64,000 nt of DNA, taken from the NCBI RefSeq assembly GCF_020667895.1, contig NZ_JAFMPS010000003.1, positions 63,586 through 127,585 on the forward strand, read 5' to 3'. How positions within the stretch are numbered: position 1 is the first letter of the stretch; every line of letters starts with the position of its first letter. The notes under the pieces were generated by a model, which was given only the letters and a program-made list of their open reading frames with translations, ran no database searches and was not told the DNA's origin. Shown piece by piece: positions 61,976 to 64,000 of the stretch. Origin of the DNA: Alcanivorax sp. 1008. Its GTDB lineage: Bacteria; Pseudomonadota; Gammaproteobacteria; Pseudomonadales; Alcanivoracaceae. The translations under genes and the position numbers were made by a program.

Positions 61976-64000
61976 ATGCCGAGCCAGTCGCCACCGCCGA
62001 TGAAAGACCGCAAGGTGCTGCGCAGGATCGACTATGCTGCCGCCCGCACATCGGTGCCAGGGATGCTCGCCGCTCTGATGGTGTTTTTCGTGCTCGGCAG
62101 TGTTGGCCAGCTGTATCATGAGGAGCAGTCGCTGACTCTGGGTTTTGGCCTCGCAATTATCGTCACAGCGATCTATCGCATCTTCCTGATGGCTCGATTT
62201 GATAGTCTTTATGGCGCAGCGCCGGGGCGCTGGCGGCGACTCTTTGGCTTTGGTTTGCTGGCTCATGCACTGGTCTGGGGGCTGCTGTTAGCCGTTATAG
62301 TGGTTCTGGATGGAACCTCCTTTAACTTTCTGCTGGTGGTGGTCTATGCCATCGGCGTTGCTACCGCATTGAGCACATCCTGGATGGCGGCGCTGAGGAT
62401 TCGGCAGAGCTACGCCATTTTGATGCTGGCGCCGGGTATCGCAGCATTACTGTCGTTAAAAAATGTTGAGGGGCTGGTTCTGGCTGCGTTGTTGGCCGTC
62501 TACCTGCTGTATCTTTCCCGTCTTTATCGCGAGCAGTATCTGGCTTTCTGGCATGGCCTGAACCGAGAGCGGCGTGCGCCTGTGGAAGCGACTCAGCCAG
62601 TGAAGCTTGCCTCTAACCAGATCCAGCTTAGTCTGGTTTACCGGCTTGCCCATGAAATCCGCACGCCCATGAACTCAATTATGGGGATGCTCTCCCTGAT
62701 GCGCGAGACGCGCATGGATGACGAGCAGCTTGAGTACCATTTGCACGCCACCCAATCGGGCAACCTGCTGTTAACCCTGATTGATGATGTGCTGGATTAC
62801 AGTCGTGTATTGACTCGTCGAATCACCCTGAATCCGGACTGGTTTGATTTGCGCACTGCTCTGGAGGAAAGTCTGGATGCCTATGGTGCCGCGGCACAGC
62901 ACGATGGCCTGGAGCTGTCTTGCGTGGTCGATCATTATTTGCCAGAGCGGCTACGCGGCGACCGCGAGCGGCTTATGCAAATCATTAATAATCTGATTAG
63001 CAATGCGATCAAGTTCAGTGAGCAAGGTGAGATCTGTGTCGAGATCAGCTTCTCTGCACTGTCAGATCAGGATGGCATGCTCAAGGTGTCCGTTACAGAC
63101 CAGGGTGCGGGTATGGAACCGGCCACCTTGGCAGGCTTGTTTCATGATGAAGCGCTTGAGGAAGGTGAGGATCTCTTTTCTGCCCGTCGTACCGGCTTTG
63201 GTTTGCTGGTGTGTAAAGGCCTGGTTGAGGCCATGGGGGGAAGTATCGATGCCACTAGCGAGCCGGGCAAAGGCAGTCGTTTCTCGTTCAATGCCAAAGT
63301 CGGCATGCAACCCGATATGCAAAGCCGGGACAAGCTACGTACTGTGATGGCCGGCCAGTCTGTGCTGATTGCCGGTGCTGCGACTGGCAGTGTTGCCGCC
63401 CTGACCGAGGAAATTGAAGCGCTGGATGTGAACTGCGTGAGTGCCAATGATTATGATCATGCTTTGCAAGCGCTGCGCGGAGGTCTGCGCGAGCACACCA
63501 GCTTCTCTGTGCTGCTAGTTGATACCTTTGTGCGCCGTGATTCCGCTCTGAATCTGGCTCGCACGGTGCTGGACGACCCCAAGCTGGCTGCCATGCGAGT
63601 CATACTGCTTACCACACTGGCGGAACGCGGCGATCATTCCGTTCAGCAGCTCAAGGGTAAATCTCCGCGTCTTGATGTGTTGGTGAAGCCAGTTCATAGA
63701 CGTACATTGCGTGAATCTCTGCGCAGTCTTTTTGACCTGGAAAGCACTCGGCCCACGGAAGACAGACGGGTTGCCAGTGAGCCTGACAAAGCTCAGCGAA
63801 AGCGCTGGCGCCTGCTATTGGTAGAGGATAATGAAATCAACCAGATTGTTACCCGAGGCATGCTCGACAAGCTTGGCTATCAGGTGAAAACGGTCGGTGA
63901 TGGCAGAGCCGCGTTGACCCTGTTAGAGCGTGAATCCTTTGACCTGATTCTGATGGACTGCATGATGCCAGAGGTGGATGGATTTGAGACTACGCGTATT
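61976..64000 (+). CDS. hybrid sensor histidine kinase/response regulator, 3' partial
   Basis: ATG 61976; the frame is open to the last base (675 residues shown). About six N-terminal helices (roughly 30-160) are followed by a HisKA domain with the phosphorylated H226 in RLAHEIRTPMNSIMGM, an ATPase domain with the N-box IINNLISNAIKFS and GFGLLVCKGLVEAMGG, a pseudo-receiver, then a receiver domain with VEDNEINQ and the phospho-acceptor D661 in LMDCMMPEVDGFE. More domains, perhaps an HPt, may lie beyond the window edge. It probably is cotranscribed with the RND exporter. Confidence 0.93.
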   Translation, partial: MPSQSPPPMKDRKVLRRIDYAAARTSVPGMLAALMVFFVLGSVGQLYHEEQSLTLGFGLAIIVTAIYRIFLMARFDSLYGAAPGRWRRLFGFGLLAHALVWGLLLAVIVVLDGTSFNFLLVVVYAIGVATALSTSWMAALRIRQSYAILMLAPGIAALLSLKNVEGLVLAALLAVYLLYLSRLYREQYLAFWHGLNRERRAPVEATQPVKLASNQIQLSLVYRLAHEIRTPMNSIMGMLSLMRETRMDDEQLEYHLHATQSGNLLLTLIDDVLDYSRVLTRRITLNPDWFDLRTALEESLDAYGAAAQHDGLELSCVVDHYLPERLRGDRERLMQIINNLISNAIKFSEQGEICVEISFSALSDQDGMLKVSVTDQGAGMEPATLAGLFHDEALEEGEDLFSARRTGFGLLVCKGLVEAMGGSIDATSEPGKGSRFSFNAKVGMQPDMQSRDKLRTVMAGQSVLIAGAATGSVAALTEEIEALDVNCVSANDYDHALQALRGGLREHTSFSVLLVDTFVRRDSALNLARTVLDDPKLAAMRVILLTTLAERGDHSVQQLKGKSPRLDVLVKPVHRRTLRESLRSLFDLESTRPTEDRRVASEPDKAQRKRWRLLLVEDNEINQIVTRGMLDKLGYQVKTVGDGRAALTLLERESFDLILMDCMMPEVDGFETTRI

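Overview
The window is chromosomal DNA from an aerobic, probably marine, gammaproteobacterium. The gene order trpF-trpB-trpA-accD-folC-SPOR-cvpA-purF-metZ, the scpA-scpB-rluB block, a MoxR/DUF58/transglutaminase cluster, a leucine-degradation (liu) operon under a MerR regulator and Pseudomonas-type REP palindromes all point to the Pseudomonadales/Oceanospirillales area. An Alcanivorax-like genome is my best guess; this rests on gene order and remembered families, not on a search.

Region by region. 1-9560 is an accessory RHS polymorphic-toxin locus. It has one long RHS protein (5' end outside the window), then a chain of orphan C-terminal cassettes. Each cassette carries a recycled, nearly identical piece of RHS core DNA, a different AT-richer tip, and a small membrane or lipoprotein gene that is the likely immunity gene. 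Degenerate core fragments with stop codons lie between the cassettes. Two of the tips are homologous glycine-rich membrane-type sequences, and their partners are homologous three-helix membrane proteins with an IRLLGIV...GP motif. A G9 tract decides the C-terminus of the last tip. 9560-9640 holds a REP/terminator. 9642-17079 holds housekeeping genes: an SH3 envelope protein, yciI, yciB, rnm, yciO, trpS, scpA, scpB and rluB. 17119-25766 is the trpFBA-accD-folC-SPOR-cvpA-purF-metZ block. 25803-33119 holds moxR/DUF58/transglutaminase, a histidine phosphatase, an ABC exporter pair and queF.

33123-37297 has an AbgT-type transporter translationally coupled to a class III cyclase, then a nitroreductase and a hotdog thioesterase. 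37413-37503 is tRNA-Ser(GGA), whose 3' end forms part of a perfect 65-nt hairpin. rdgC follows, then a repeat-rich 400-bp gap, then a gene with all the sequence marks of 4-hydroxybutyryl-CoA dehydratase, divergent from class I fumarase. 42274-46641 is an apparent stress operon: ECF sigma factor, zinc anti-sigma, DoxX, membrane-anchored redoxin, ArsM-like methyltransferase and radical SAM protein. recQ, a coiled-coil lipoprotein, an orphan ParA and a DUF4062 protein follow. 51479-59469 is the liuR-liuA-liuB-liuC-liuD-aacS operon on the minus strand, with an 18-bp perfect palindrome upstream of liuR. The window ends with an RND/MMPL exporter and a hybrid histidine kinase that runs off the edge.

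The strongest candidates for something undescribed are the RHS tip/immunity family with its poly-G switch, and the ECF-controlled DoxX-redoxin-ArsM-radical SAM operon.
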